Assembly (NCBI GenBank): GCA_965660625.1
Contig: CBFIAR010000004.1
Span: 1 to 64,000 of the forward strand
From: Glaciecola sp965660625
Lineage (GTDB): Bacteria; Pseudomonadota; Gammaproteobacteria; Enterobacterales; Alteromonadaceae
Direction: 5' to 3'
DNA: 64,000 nt
Positions 32,181 through 42,107 of this stretch are shown one piece after another. The position numbers and the translations under genes are program-made. Positions within the stretch are counted from its first letter, which is position 1. Each line of letters opens with the position of its first letter. Below the pieces are notes generated by a model. It was given only the letters and a program-made list of their open reading frames with translations. It had not been told where the DNA came from and did no database searches.

Positions 32181-33134
32181 TTAGGGTTGTGCATCAGTAG
32201 TCATCGCATTTGCGACCTCGGTAATAAGTCTTCGTAGCCAGATATGACCAGCATCATGGTGCAGTAACGCACTCCATGCCATCTTCAATGCAATGGGTGG
32301 AATGTCAAAAGGAGGCTCGAGAACGACAACTTTCGGATCGTCTTTAAAAATCTTAGCCGCCTTCGTCGGCAGAGTCGCTATTAAATTTTGTGTTTTAGCT
32401 AACTGCAGTGCAGCATGATAATGACGAGTAAATACGCGAATTTCACGCTGTTTGCCTATTTTTGTAAGCTCAGCATCAACCCAGCCCAACTTTTGCACCT
32501 CAGTGGGGTCTATACCGACACCAACGCCAAAACCCGTTTTACTCACCCAAATATGTTGACCTCTTAAGTATGCTGCAAGGTCAAAATTATTTTTCATGGG
32601 ATGATCGCTGCCAATCACGCATGAAAATGAATCGTACCAAATGACCTTTTGATGAAATGAAAGCGGAAGTTCTTCAAAGCGATTTATCGCCATATCAACC
32701 TTGCCTTGCTCTACATCGTGAAACGTTACATCACTCGGAGTGATCAAGTCTAAGGTAATGTTGGGCGCTAATACGGCTAATCTGCCAATGAGTTCAAGCA
32801 GCAATGTTGATTCGGCATAGTCGCTGGTCATTATTCGGAAGGTACGCACACTCGTTTCAGGACTAAACTCAATTTCGGGTTGAATCGATGACTCTAACTT
32901 ACTTAGAACATCACGAATGACGGGCTGTAACTCCAAAGCGCGTTTAGTCGGCGTCATGCCATCGCTGGTTCTTACGAGCAAAGGATCTTTGAATAAATCT
33001 CGTAATCGCTTCAGGCCATTGCTCATGGCTGGTTGGGTAATGCTTAATTGGTTAGCTGCTTTGGTGACGCTACCTTCTCTTAATAAAACGTCGAGGTAAA
33101 CTAATAGATTCAGGTCGACTTTTGCGATATTCAA
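32181..33134 (-). CDS. LysR-type transcriptional regulator
   Basis: This ~317-residue regulator has a winged helix-turn-helix at its N-terminus (VDLNLLVYLDVLLREGSVTKAANQLSITQPAMSNGLKRLRDLF) and a two-lobe effector-binding domain. It lies between aceA and glcB on the same strand, so control of the glyoxylate shunt is a reasonable guess; the effector is unknown. The open frame extends to a GTG at 33212, but the first 26 residues are not LysR-like. A TTG at 33134 preceded by TTGGAACG gives the family-like start LNIAKVDLN. Start confidence is moderate. Confidence 0.88.
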   Translation of the reverse strand: MNIAKVDLNLLVYLDVLLREGSVTKAANQLSITQPAMSNGLKRLRDLFKDPLLVRTSDGMTPTKRALELQPVIRDVLSKLESSIQPEIEFSPETSVRTFRIMTSDYAESTLLLELIGRLAVLAPNITLDLITPSDVTFHDVEQGKVDMAINRFEELPLSFHQKVIWYDSFSCVIGSDHPMKNNFDLAAYLRGQHIWVSKTGFGVGVGIDPTEVQKLGWVDAELTKIGKQREIRVFTRHYHAALQLAKTQNLIATLPTKAAKIFKDDPKVVVLEPPFDIPPIALKMAWSALLHHDAGHIWLRRLITEVANAMTTDAQP

Positions 33135-33329
33135 AGTATTCGTTCCAATGTCAGTGAAAGTAAAAAAGGGGCACAATTCAGAACAATAGGTGACTTTACC
33201 GATCCCATTCACGTTGATTATGCCTATATTGCGCTAGATATATAAGCACAAACAAGCAAAAATTGATATTACCTTGGTCGTGAAAGAATAAAATCGTTAA
33301 TTTATACCGTTGATTTTTAGTATGTAAAA

Positions 33330-33352
33330 CAAAAAAACGCCCCGAAGGGCGC
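33330..33352 (-). terminator. Terminator after aceA
   Basis: On the minus strand CGCCC, a TTCG tetraloop and GGGCG (33351-33338) are followed by seven T. This is a textbook rho-independent terminator 70 bases after the aceA stop, and it separates aceA from the LysR gene. Confidence 0.92.
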
Positions 33353-33420
33353 TGAACAAGAGTCTTATTGTGGTGCTACTGTGCTATCTCAATATCACAC
33401 TTTTTTGCTTGGCGAGGATA

Positions 33421-35022
33421 TCAATCAACAGAGTCGAATTGATTCATCGTGTTATCTTTACCCGAGGCTTTTAATGCTTGCTCACCTGAGAAGTACTCTT
33501 TATGAGTATCACCTAAGTCCGAACCGGCCATTGCTTGGTGCTTAACACAAGCTAGGCCTTGACGTAACTCCTGACGCTGAACGCCTTTAACGTAAGCTAA
33601 CATGCCATCATCTCCGAAGTAGCCTTTTGCTAAATTATCCGTTGATAGTGCTGCCGTATGATACGTTGGGAGCGTAATTAAATGATGGAATATACCGGCT
33701 TCACGCGCCGCATCAGCTTGGAATGTACGTACTTTTTCATCAGCAACGAGTGCTAGTTCAGTCTCGTCATAACTTGCAGACATTAAGGCTGCACGGTCGT
33801 AGTTGCTGGTATCTTTACCTTCTTCCAACCAAGTATCGAATACCTGTTGACGGAAGCTAAGAGTCCAGTTGAATGACGGGCTGTTATTGTAAACAAGTTT
33901 AGCTGAAGGGGTTACTTCACGGATCGCGCGAACCATATCACCTATTTGACCAACATGTGGCTTTTCAGTTTCAATCCACAGTAAGTCGGCGCCATTTTGC
34001 AATGATGTGATGCAATCAAGAACAACTCGGTCAAAGCCTGTGTTTTCTTTAAACTTATAAAGACCATTTGGCAAACGCACCGGTTTAACCAGTTCACCGT
34101 TCAATTTCATTATGGTATCGCCGTTTGACAATTCATCGATAGAGTTGACTGGCGTTGTTTCTAAAAATGCGTTGTATTGAGCAGCTAAATCGCCTTCGCT
34201 TGTAGATACTGGGATTTTTTGCGTTAATCCAGCACCTAATGAATCTGTGCGAGCGACAATGACACCGTCGTCTACGCCTAATTCAAGAAAAGCGTAACGA
34301 ACCGCATTTATCTTAGCTAGAAAATCTTCATGCGGTACGGTGACTTTGCCATCTTGGTGACCACATTGCTTTGCATCAGACACTTGGTTTTCAATTTGAA
34401 TACAGCAGGCGCCAGCTTCGATCATTTTCTTCGAAAGCAAGTAAGTCGCTTCTTCGTTACCGAATCCTGCGTCAATATCTGCAATAATAGGTACAACATG
34501 CGTCTCGAAGTTATCTATTTGAGCTTGAATTTCGCTTATGTCCAGACCATTTGCTCTAGCTTCGTCCAACTGGTCAAAAAGTTTGCCAAGTTCTTTCGCA
34601 TCGGCTTGGCGTAAAAATGTGTATAGCTCCTCTATTAGCGCAGGAACCGATGTTTTTTCATGCATAGACTGGTCAGGCAATGGACCGAACTCTGAACGCA
34701 GAGCAGCAACCATCCAACCAGATAAATATAGATAGCTCTTGTCCGTAGTACCCTGGTGTTTTTTGACGGCCAACATTTTTTGTTGGCCGATAAAACCGTG
34801 CCAACAGCCAAGTGATTGGGTGTATTGGCTAGCGTCTGCGTCATAATCAGCCATGTCTTTGCGCATTATTCCGGCAGTGTATTTTGCAATGTCCAATCCA
34901 GTTGTGAATCTATTTTGCGTTTTCATTCTTGCTGCATACTCAGGACTGATAGCATTCCATGGACTGCCTTGAGAGGCCTTAAGTTTCGCCATATTTTCTA
35001 GTTCTTTTTGATACTGTGACAT
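33421..35022 (-). CDS. aceA: Isocitrate lyase (long form)
   Basis: This 533-residue enzyme splits isocitrate into succinate and glyoxylate, the first step of the glyoxylate shunt used on acetate and fatty acids. It is the long form found in Pseudomonas-like bacteria, with catalytic segment KQCGHQDGK in place of the KKCGH of the shorter E. coli enzyme. DADASQYTQSLGCWHGFIGQQK is near the N-terminus and IIADIDAGFGNEEATYLLSKKMIEAG in the barrel. GAGGAAA upstream of the ATG supports the start. A strong terminator follows it; glcB and the LysR gene lie beyond. Confidence 0.96.
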   Translation of the reverse strand: MSQYQKELENMAKLKASQGSPWNAISPEYAARMKTQNRFTTGLDIAKYTAGIMRKDMADYDADASQYTQSLGCWHGFIGQQKMLAVKKHQGTTDKSYLYLSGWMVAALRSEFGPLPDQSMHEKTSVPALIEELYTFLRQADAKELGKLFDQLDEARANGLDISEIQAQIDNFETHVVPIIADIDAGFGNEEATYLLSKKMIEAGACCIQIENQVSDAKQCGHQDGKVTVPHEDFLAKINAVRYAFLELGVDDGVIVARTDSLGAGLTQKIPVSTSEGDLAAQYNAFLETTPVNSIDELSNGDTIMKLNGELVKPVRLPNGLYKFKENTGFDRVVLDCITSLQNGADLLWIETEKPHVGQIGDMVRAIREVTPSAKLVYNNSPSFNWTLSFRQQVFDTWLEEGKDTSNYDRAALMSASYDETELALVADEKVRTFQADAAREAGIFHHLITLPTYHTAALSTDNLAKGYFGDDGMLAYVKGVQRQELRQGLACVKHQAMAGSDLGDTHKEYFSGEQALKASGKDNTMNQFDSVD

Positions 35023-35751
35023 AATATTTTCCTCTTTGCCGTTTCATTAAATTTCTGTGCTGTATGCGGATGTTGAAACCGGTGACATTAAATCTTGTCG
35101 TTAACTCTATTTGATAATGCGCACTAACTGCGGACTGTGGCCATGGGTCAATGCGTTTATTTTTCAGTTCGCTAATCGGTAAAGACGCCTCATCCTATGC
35201 TGCAATGATGAATAAAAAAACAGTATGAAACTTATTTTAGCTATTCACTGTATGAATGCTTATTTGTGTGTTCTTGTTAATTAAATCCCGACTTAAATTC
35301 TAAACTAATGAATTTTAAAGTTTTATATAGAAAAATTGCGTGTGGAAATCGGTACTTTTTTTGGAGGATACTCTAATCGACAACACGGATATTTTTATAA
35401 ATAGGTATTCGATGAATGCTTAAAGGATGGTTATTTTGCTTTTTTGTAGCAACAAAAATGCAAGTGGGGTTTTGCATTTTTATGCCTTTATTAAATGTGT
35501 CACAATGCCCAAGGTATAATACCTAACAGAGTGGTTTTTAGTGTTTGGCATTCGAAGGGGTTTAACGGTATATTTGAAGTATAGCTTAAGTTGTTTCTAT
35601 AGCGCACCGAAATATCGGTATATCTGTTTTCAACAAAGGGCTTTTGGGAGCGATAGCATCCTCCTCTCTCCTTTTCTTTCAATATTAAAATTTGATTTAT
35701 AAAGCAATTTTAATTCACTATGTTATGAGCTTTTAGAGGGTATTTAGTCAC
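35023..35751. other. Long divergent intergenic region
   Basis: This gap of 729 bases lies between aceA (minus) and the phosphatase gene (plus) and holds no supported gene; the longest frames are short and lack ribosome sites. A TATAAT hexamer at 35514-35519 could be a -10 box reading toward the phosphatase, but no good -35 box lies 17 bases upstream. I see no clear Pho box. Confidence 0.5.
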
Positions 35752-37104
35752 ATGATCAAAAAAAATATTTTTACATTTAGTTTGCTTGCTAGCGTTACGC
35801 TTTTCGGTACAGCATGCACAGCAAGTAAGCACCAGGATATGGACAGCGCTGAGGCAAACGTAAGCACTCCTAAAAATATTATTATGGTAATTGCAGACGG
35901 TATGGGGCCAGCATATACAACGGCTTACCGCCTATACAAAGATGATCCTAGTACGCCCATGATTGAATTAACTGCACTTGATGCTTTCTTGCTTGGCACC
36001 GTGCAAACTTATCCGGCTTCGATGTCGGGTTATGTCACCGATTCAGCAGCGAGCGCAACGGCTTTGGCTGCTGGCATCAAAACATATAACGGTGCTATTG
36101 GCTTAGATGTTGACAAGCAGTCTGTTGAAAGTGTGCTGCAACGTGCTAAGAAACTAGGTAAAAGAACCGGTGTAGCTGTTACTTCACAAATTGTTCATGC
36201 AACAGCCGCTGCTTATGTTGCACATAACGAATCTCGCCGTAACTACAACGACATCGCCGACTCGTTTTTGGATGACCGTATCAATGATAAGAATGTTGTT
36301 GATGTTATGTTGGGTGGCGGTTGGCGTTACTTTATTCGTGATGACCGCAATCTAGTTGAAGAATTCAAGACATTGGGATATCAGTACGCTGCTTCATATA
36401 CCGACTTATTATCATTGCCGAAAGGCAAGCCAACCTTGGGTCTATTTGCAGATGTTGGCTTACCCAAAGCGCTAGATGACGTTAATCCTCATCGACTGTC
36501 GGTGCTAACCGAGAGCGCAATATCTCACTTGGAAAATGTGAATGGCTATTTCTTGTTGGTTGAAGCGAGTCAGGTTGATTGGGCGGGGCACGCTAACGAC
36601 ATTGCTTCGGCAATGGGGGAAATGGAAGACTTAGAGCAAACGATTAAAATGCTGAAAAGCTATGTCGACCAGCACCCAGATACCTTAGTTGTGCTAACCG
36701 CTGATCATAGTACAGGTGGATTAACGATTGGTGCTGATGGTGATTACCGTTGGAGTCCTGAATTCATTCAAAAGATGAAGGCGTCCGTGACCGTAATGTC
36801 AGAAAGAATAATAGACAGTGAAGATATGACTGTATACGTTGAAGACGTATTCGGTTTTGCATTGAATGAAGATGAAAAAAATATTATCAGCGGTATTACT
36901 AGCAGCATGAATGTGAGACAGCGTGAAAATATATTGAAATCTCTCTTGGACAAGCGCACTAATACAGGCTGGACAACTTCAGGCCATACTGGCGTAGATG
37001 TAGAAGTTTATGCATTTGGTGCCGGCGCACAAGCATTTGCCGGCAACTTGAATAACATTGATATTGCTAAAAAGATTTTCACCTTCTTAGGTGACGCTGA
37101 ATAA
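35752..37104 (+). CDS. Alkaline phosphatase, lipoprotein form
   Basis: This 450-residue PhoA-family phosphomonoesterase has a lipoprotein signal ending in FGTAC, so it is probably anchored in the outer membrane. Metal and catalytic residues are all present: ADGMG (Asp), DSAASATA with the nucleophilic Ser, VEASQVDWAGHAND, LTADHSTGG, and TSGHTGVDVEV (His). It should release phosphate from organic esters in the periplasm or at the surface. It stands alone and ends in a shared hairpin terminator with htpX. Its long upstream region may carry phosphate control, but no Pho box is visible. Confidence 0.93.
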   Translation: MIKKNIFTFSLLASVTLFGTACTASKHQDMDSAEANVSTPKNIIMVIADGMGPAYTTAYRLYKDDPSTPMIELTALDAFLLGTVQTYPASMSGYVTDSAASATALAAGIKTYNGAIGLDVDKQSVESVLQRAKKLGKRTGVAVTSQIVHATAAAYVAHNESRRNYNDIADSFLDDRINDKNVVDVMLGGGWRYFIRDDRNLVEEFKTLGYQYAASYTDLLSLPKGKPTLGLFADVGLPKALDDVNPHRLSVLTESAISHLENVNGYFLLVEASQVDWAGHANDIASAMGEMEDLEQTIKMLKSYVDQHPDTLVVLTADHSTGGLTIGADGDYRWSPEFIQKMKASVTVMSERIIDSEDMTVYVEDVFGFALNEDEKNIISGITSSMNVRQRENILKSLLDKRTNTGWTTSGHTGVDVEVYAFGAGAQAFAGNLNNIDIAKKIFTFLGDAE

Positions 37105-37111
37105 GCGAGTG

Positions 37112-37135
37112 AAAGGCGCTTATTCTAGCGCCTTT
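37112..37135. terminator. Bidirectional terminator between the phosphatase gene and htpX
   Basis: A 9-bp perfect stem AAAGGCGCT/AGCGCCTTT with a 6-base loop is flanked by T-rich sequence. The htpX stop codon (37120-37122) falls at the stem-loop junction, so the hairpin serves both convergent genes. Confidence 0.85.
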
Positions 37136-38022
37136 ATTCTTTCTGAAAGCGGCGGGTGACTCGCAAACAGCTTTTGAACTTTGCCTGCATTAATGGCAAA
37201 CGCCGCCATTTCATCAGGCATATCAGGTCCAGTTTGACTCGCTTGTAAACGCATCAACGCGGCTCGCATTTTGTGTTTACCGACAAGCTTTGCAGCACCG
37301 GCGTCTGCTCGGTATTCACGGTGGCGAGAGAACCACATGGTTATTGTCATGGCCAAGACACCTAAAATGAGTTCTGCAATAATTGACACAATCCAAAATG
37401 CGGGTCCATGCCCACGCTCTACTTTAAAAATAACACGGTCAACCGTGTGACCAATGACTCTCGACAGAAATACAACGAAAGTGTTCATCACACCTTGTAG
37501 CAGCGTCATGGTGACCATATCACCATTGGCAACGTGCGCAACTTCGTGGGCAAGCACAGCTTCAACTTCATCTTTATTCATGCTTTCGATCAAGCCTGTG
37601 CTAACCGCCACGAGTGCATTATTACGGTTCCAGCCCGTAGCAAAAGCGTTCGGTGAATGGCTTTGGAAGATACCTACTTCCGGCATACCAATATTGGACT
37701 GTTTGGCCAAGCGGGCAACTGTATTTAGCAACCATGTTTCTGTGTTATCAGTCGCTTGCTCTATGACATGCACACGCATTGAGCGTTTAGCCATCCATTT
37801 TGAAATCAATAAGGAAATGAATGCGCCACTAAAACCAATAACGGCGGAGTAAACCATCAGTGCATTGAGATTTAGGTCAACGCCGTTTTGCGCCAGCAGA
37901 CCTTGGATCCCAAATAAACTAAAAGTAAGGCTCAATAAAGCAATAATAGCAATATTGGTACCAACGAATAATAGAATACGTAGCATTTTCTCTCTCAATA
38001 TAGTCGGTAAAAATTTACCCAA
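37120..38022 (-). CDS. htpX: Membrane metalloprotease HtpX
   Basis: This 300-residue inner-membrane zinc protease of family M48 takes part in quality control of membrane proteins. It has two N-terminal membrane helices, the catalytic HEVAH within VEAVLAHEVAHVANGD, further helices around 160-215, and the downstream Glu ligand region HREYRADAGAAKLVG. Length fits the family. It is convergent to the phosphatase gene and shares its terminator. Confidence 0.96.
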   Translation of the reverse strand: MGKFLPTILREKMLRILLFVGTNIAIIALLSLTFSLFGIQGLLAQNGVDLNLNALMVYSAVIGFSGAFISLLISKWMAKRSMRVHVIEQATDNTETWLLNTVARLAKQSNIGMPEVGIFQSHSPNAFATGWNRNNALVAVSTGLIESMNKDEVEAVLAHEVAHVANGDMVTMTLLQGVMNTFVVFLSRVIGHTVDRVIFKVERGHGPAFWIVSIIAELILGVLAMTITMWFSRHREYRADAGAAKLVGKHKMRAALMRLQASQTGPDMPDEMAAFAINAGKVQKLFASHPPLSERIKALE

Positions 38023-38126
38023 TGTTATTTATTAAATAGTATTGCTTGTATCAAATATCAATGATTACAAAAGATTATTTTTTTGCTGCTCATGGATGAA
38101 ATTTTCTTGTTGAAAAGGAATTGTAT

Positions 38127-39515
38127 CTAATAGCCGGTGAGTTCTAAAAATCCTCGGCCTGTATGTGTTCCGCTTACTACTACACTACCTTCATAATAGG
38201 CGACGAATGCAGGATTCCATTGGTCGTCTTTGCTAGATTCGATCTTGATACTAATACCTCTACTTGGAATGGACAGAGCCCATTGTAAAGGCAACTTCTT
38301 ATTGCTTAGTTCAGTCAACTTAATGATATCCATGCTTAGATCGGATGGCATTAACGTTGCTGTTGAACCATCAGCCTGTATGTAGGTGCCGGTGATATAG
38401 TCAGGCTGATCTTGTAAACGCATTCGAAAAGCCATGATTTTGTCACCGTTATCAAGGTGAAGAGAAAGCCAGTCCCATCCCAATGTTGCTTGATCGAATA
38501 ATTGCGATGTCCACTCTTGGTCAAACCATGCGCTACCTTTCACGGCTAAATGCTTTAGTGATTCATCTGTCTTATTCTCATTCTCTATCCTTTTCTTCAC
38601 TGGCGCATATTGCTCGCTAACGCCTGAAAGTAATAACTCATCACTCATTGTAAACTTACCATCTACCTGAATAAAAGGGGCGCTGTAATAATGCGAAGCG
38701 TGTTTGCCATTTGCTGACTTTATGCTGTATCCGTTCTGCCCCTGCAGCACGTATGGACCTGTGTTAGACAAATTAAGTTGTACATCAAGGTAAGAAATGC
38801 CGCGAATATTAGCACTGTCGCTAATCAATCTGGCATTGAAAGCTAATGTTGCTGGCAGTAAGCCAGGTGTTGTGCTTTGCCATTGCCAGTCATCGATGAA
38901 TAATTTAAATGGCGCTGTTTCCACACCTGCATTGCCTACATTACCCCGTGCAAATTTCTCCGAAAACCAGTGTTGCGAAGCGCTGTGCACCGAAGCATGT
39001 GCCATATAAATATGATGGTTATCCCAATCTGAGCTCGGTGTCTTGATACTGTCATCAGTGTTGAACGTTTCGCTTTCGTTGCTGACGTTTGTTTGCCTTT
39101 GCTCGCGGGCTTCATTGTTTGGGTTTCTAAAGCGAAATAGCGTCCATTGCAGGCCATAGACATTGCCAGCTTGATCTTGCAAGTTTGCGGTTAAGTACCA
39201 CCATTCAATATCAAATGATCCATGAGCGCCATGATCCTCAGGAAAACTAATGACATAGTTTGGATCAGCTATGTTTCCTAAATTTTGTAGATTGGACGCA
39301 CTGAAGCCTCTCCCAAAGGTTTGTTGCGACATGACACTATTATTTTCAGCGGTCTCGTTATTGGGCTCTCTCTCAAAAGTCAGCGCTTTAATATTGCTCA
39401 GAGCATTCTCCCAGCTAGTGCTTTGAAAAACGCTCATATACACGACCAAGGCAAGTAAGAATATGGCAAATAACAACGTAATAAGTAGAATAGAAATTTT
39501 GCTTAATTTACCCAT
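38127..39515 (-). CDS. AttH-like lipocalin-fold protein (CrtC/AttH family)
   Basis: This 462-residue protein has one N-terminal membrane helix (~10-32) and then a large exported part. The segment HGSFDIEWWYLTANLQDQAGNVYGLQWTLFRF is the signature of the AttH/CrtC family, whose fold is two lipocalin-like domains. SAWFDQEWTSQ and ITGTYIQADGS are later family blocks. CrtC hydrates carotenoids, while AttH is of unknown role and accompanies an ABC transporter. The gene overlaps the permease gene by 13 bases, so it is part of an attEFGH-like set. A role in lipophilic substrate handling is inferred. Confidence 0.85.
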   Translation of the reverse strand: MGKLSKISILLITLLFAIFLLALVVYMSVFQSTSWENALSNIKALTFEREPNNETAENNSVMSQQTFGRGFSASNLQNLGNIADPNYVISFPEDHGAHGSFDIEWWYLTANLQDQAGNVYGLQWTLFRFRNPNNEAREQRQTNVSNESETFNTDDSIKTPSSDWDNHHIYMAHASVHSASQHWFSEKFARGNVGNAGVETAPFKLFIDDWQWQSTTPGLLPATLAFNARLISDSANIRGISYLDVQLNLSNTGPYVLQGQNGYSIKSANGKHASHYYSAPFIQVDGKFTMSDELLLSGVSEQYAPVKKRIENENKTDESLKHLAVKGSAWFDQEWTSQLFDQATLGWDWLSLHLDNGDKIMAFRMRLQDQPDYITGTYIQADGSTATLMPSDLSMDIIKLTELSNKKLPLQWALSIPSRGISIKIESSKDDQWNPAFVAYYEGSVVVSGTHTGRGFLELTGY

Positions 39516-42106
39516 CGAATATCCTCAATAAGTGCTCTTCTGCCAGCTCTAACAATAGGAATAGCGATGACCGCAGTCACCACTAATAGGCTCGTTGCGT
39601 ATATTTGCAGTATTTTTATTGGATTAATAACTAAGGGGTAAGTCCAAGAAAAAGCTTGATAGTTAATGTTAAATATTAGCACCCAGCTTAATAAAATTCC
39701 GAACGGTGTAGCTAATAATAAGGCCACAAAACAGAGCAGTAAATATTGGTACAGTGCGAGTGCTTGCGTTTTTAATGCTGATACTCCCATGCTGCGAACT
39801 AGCATATTCTGTGGACGAATATCATTCATCAGTACAATAATAGCGCAGGCTAGTGAGAGTGCAGCAACTAAGAGCGTGACCACATTCAATCCGTCGGTAA
39901 CAATAAAGGTGTTATCAAAAGCTTGCATCGATAATGCGAGTAATGTTTCGGTTTTTAATAGCTGTGTTTCTGGTTCGAACCCTGCTTTGAGCATATTTTC
40001 ACGCAACAAATTTATGCTACTCTCAGAACCTTGGAGCGCATAGATACAGCATTTTGAATTAGACAAATCAAACATATCGAATGGCATTAATACTTGCGCA
40101 TAAGGACTACCGAAGTCATAAACAATGCCGAGTATTTTATAAGACGACAAGTTTCCGGTAGATGGATGTGGAAGGTCAATATAGTCATTAATTTGATAGT
40201 CAAATCCAAACGCAAACTGTTGGTTAACTAAAACTCCCTCGCCCTGGCTAAACTCCGCCCACAAATTTTCATCCCTTCCTTTTTCATAAAACACCATAGC
40301 CTGCTGGTTGAACTCGTCAGTAGGGTAACTAAACTGTTGTATTTTTTTACCTTGAAAAGAAATATAGTTTTCCAAACGAGAGTAAACATTCACGCCAGTA
40401 TTTTTTGCCAACTCACTGATATTAGGTTCACCATTATTGTAAACATAGTAATCGGCTGCTAAACGTTGTTCTAGCCACCCGACCGTTGCACCACGAAAGC
40501 TGTCCACCATCAAATTCATACCAATATTACTTGTCGCTGCAATAAAAAAAGCGCAGCAGGCGATCTTAGTTTTACCTGACAATGCCAAGCTTTGTTTGGA
40601 ACTAACTTGCAGTAACGGAAAGCGATCAGGAATAAATCGTTGGATAATTCTGAGCATGCTTGGATAGTTAGCAAGCAGTAAACAGCAGCCAGACAGGATA
40701 ACTAATGCCGTGGCGATAAGCAGCAGCCAAAGCGTCTGCACATAATTCAATAACATATAGGCAACGACTGCAAAAATTGCGAAACAAAGCCATAAAGCGA
40801 GCTTCCAAAAACGCTGTTGAACACTCGATAAAGGCACATCTTTGGCTTGTGATAACTGATTATTAAGTTTATTGAGGGGAATGAAAGTAGCGCAGACGCT
40901 GCCAAGCAAGCAAATGCCGAATACTTGAAACAGTAAACCAAGAAAGGATACTTTACCAAACCCTATTTCAACGGAATACAAATTTTCAAGCGTTGCTTGC
41001 ACCGTTGGCGAGGCTAATTTTGCTAACTCAATGCCAAGTAAAACGCCCGATAAGCTGGCGACAAAAGTGAGCAATACAATTTCAGTAAGTTGAACGAAAA
41101 ACAGTTGTTGTCTTGATATGCCCAGCTGTCGACAAATTTTTAGCCAAGTAAGTCTTGAATTTAATAGCAGGTTGACTGCGTTTACGACAATAAAGAGGCA
41201 CACTACAAACATGAGCAGTGCCATTGCCATTAAGTTCAAATGAAAGCTGCTGGTAAGCTCCGAATCCTGTTGGCCTTTGTCAGTGCTGATGAGTTGTAGA
41301 TGGTTTGGTAATAATTGTTTAAGCGTCTCTTCTTGGCGTTGCGATAATTCGCCAACAAATAACAACATGGACAATTCAGCATTAGGATAAAGGCGGTACA
41401 ACGCAGCAATATCCATAATAATATCATTGCCTAAAGCTGCGCTTTCAATGGCGATGAGTTTGGGTAAGGGTTTACCTGACTTTGTCGTGAATTGACTCAT
41501 TGTTAACGCGCCGTCAGCGCCAAGATAAGAGCTAGCAGTAGACTCACCATCAGTATCATTTTTAGCGCGTATTAATTGCTCAAGTAATTGCGGATGCAAT
41601 ATGGCACTTGGCTGCCCAACGCTCAGTTGCCGAATAAGCTGATTGGTTTCGCTGGTTTGAGCATTCGAGTCAGTGTTGTGCTGCTTCGCCGCACTTGCTT
41701 GCTCTGCAAGAGGTGTCGGATTTGAAAAGGTGGGTAGTGCAAATAGTGAAAATGTATCGATGCCAGTAAAGTCGATGCGCCTTTGAGAAATAATGAGGTT
41801 ACTCTGATAAAGGTGTTGCCTTGTTTGCGCAACGGCAATCAATTGATTAAACCCTTTCATCCTGAGCGCAGCATAGTCTTGCTTAGTGAGCCTTAATTTG
41901 GACGAATTAGAGGAGATAGTATGAGTAACATTGGGCACTAAATATTGCTGCTGACTACTGTAGCTTTGTTTGGCACTGCTATTAATCACCAGCACAGCAC
42001 ATAATCCAGCTGCAGCGATAATTAACGACGCCATGAGCATCGTGATGCTAAATTTGCTGTTGCGATAACTTTTTAATAAAACGGAAAGGAATGGCGAATA
42101 CTTCAT
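39503..42106 (-). CDS. FtsX-type ABC transporter permease (AttFG-like)
   Basis: This 867-residue permease has a first helix at ~20-42, a large periplasmic region, three helices near 300-420, a middle pair near 445-480, and a second FtsX/MacB-like block at the C-terminus (~735-860). This double-unit layout matches fused AttF-AttG permeases and the lipoprotein/lipid-exporter class of ABC systems. It lies one base after the ATPase gene and overlaps the AttH-like gene, so the three form one operon. The substrate is unknown; a lipidic molecule is plausible given the AttH partner. Confidence 0.87.
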   Translation of the reverse strand: MKYSPFLSVLLKSYRNSKFSITMLMASLIIAAAGLCAVLVINSSAKQSYSSQQQYLVPNVTHTISSNSSKLRLTKQDYAALRMKGFNQLIAVAQTRQHLYQSNLIISQRRIDFTGIDTFSLFALPTFSNPTPLAEQASAAKQHNTDSNAQTSETNQLIRQLSVGQPSAILHPQLLEQLIRAKNDTDGESTASSYLGADGALTMSQFTTKSGKPLPKLIAIESAALGNDIIMDIAALYRLYPNAELSMLLFVGELSQRQEETLKQLLPNHLQLISTDKGQQDSELTSSFHLNLMAMALLMFVVCLFIVVNAVNLLLNSRLTWLKICRQLGISRQQLFFVQLTEIVLLTFVASLSGVLLGIELAKLASPTVQATLENLYSVEIGFGKVSFLGLLFQVFGICLLGSVCATFIPLNKLNNQLSQAKDVPLSSVQQRFWKLALWLCFAIFAVVAYMLLNYVQTLWLLLIATALVILSGCCLLLANYPSMLRIIQRFIPDRFPLLQVSSKQSLALSGKTKIACCAFFIAATSNIGMNLMVDSFRGATVGWLEQRLAADYYVYNNGEPNISELAKNTGVNVYSRLENYISFQGKKIQQFSYPTDEFNQQAMVFYEKGRDENLWAEFSQGEGVLVNQQFAFGFDYQINDYIDLPHPSTGNLSSYKILGIVYDFGSPYAQVLMPFDMFDLSNSKCCIYALQGSESSINLLRENMLKAGFEPETQLLKTETLLALSMQAFDNTFIVTDGLNVVTLLVAALSLACAIIVLMNDIRPQNMLVRSMGVSALKTQALALYQYLLLCFVALLLATPFGILLSWVLIFNINYQAFSWTYPLVINPIKILQIYATSLLVVTAVIAIPIVRAGRRALIEDIRWVN

Positions 42107-42107
42107 A

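Noticed and set aside
35023..35751. Pho box upstream of the alkaline phosphatase
   Set aside because: No pair of CTGTCATA-like repeats with correct spacing was seen.
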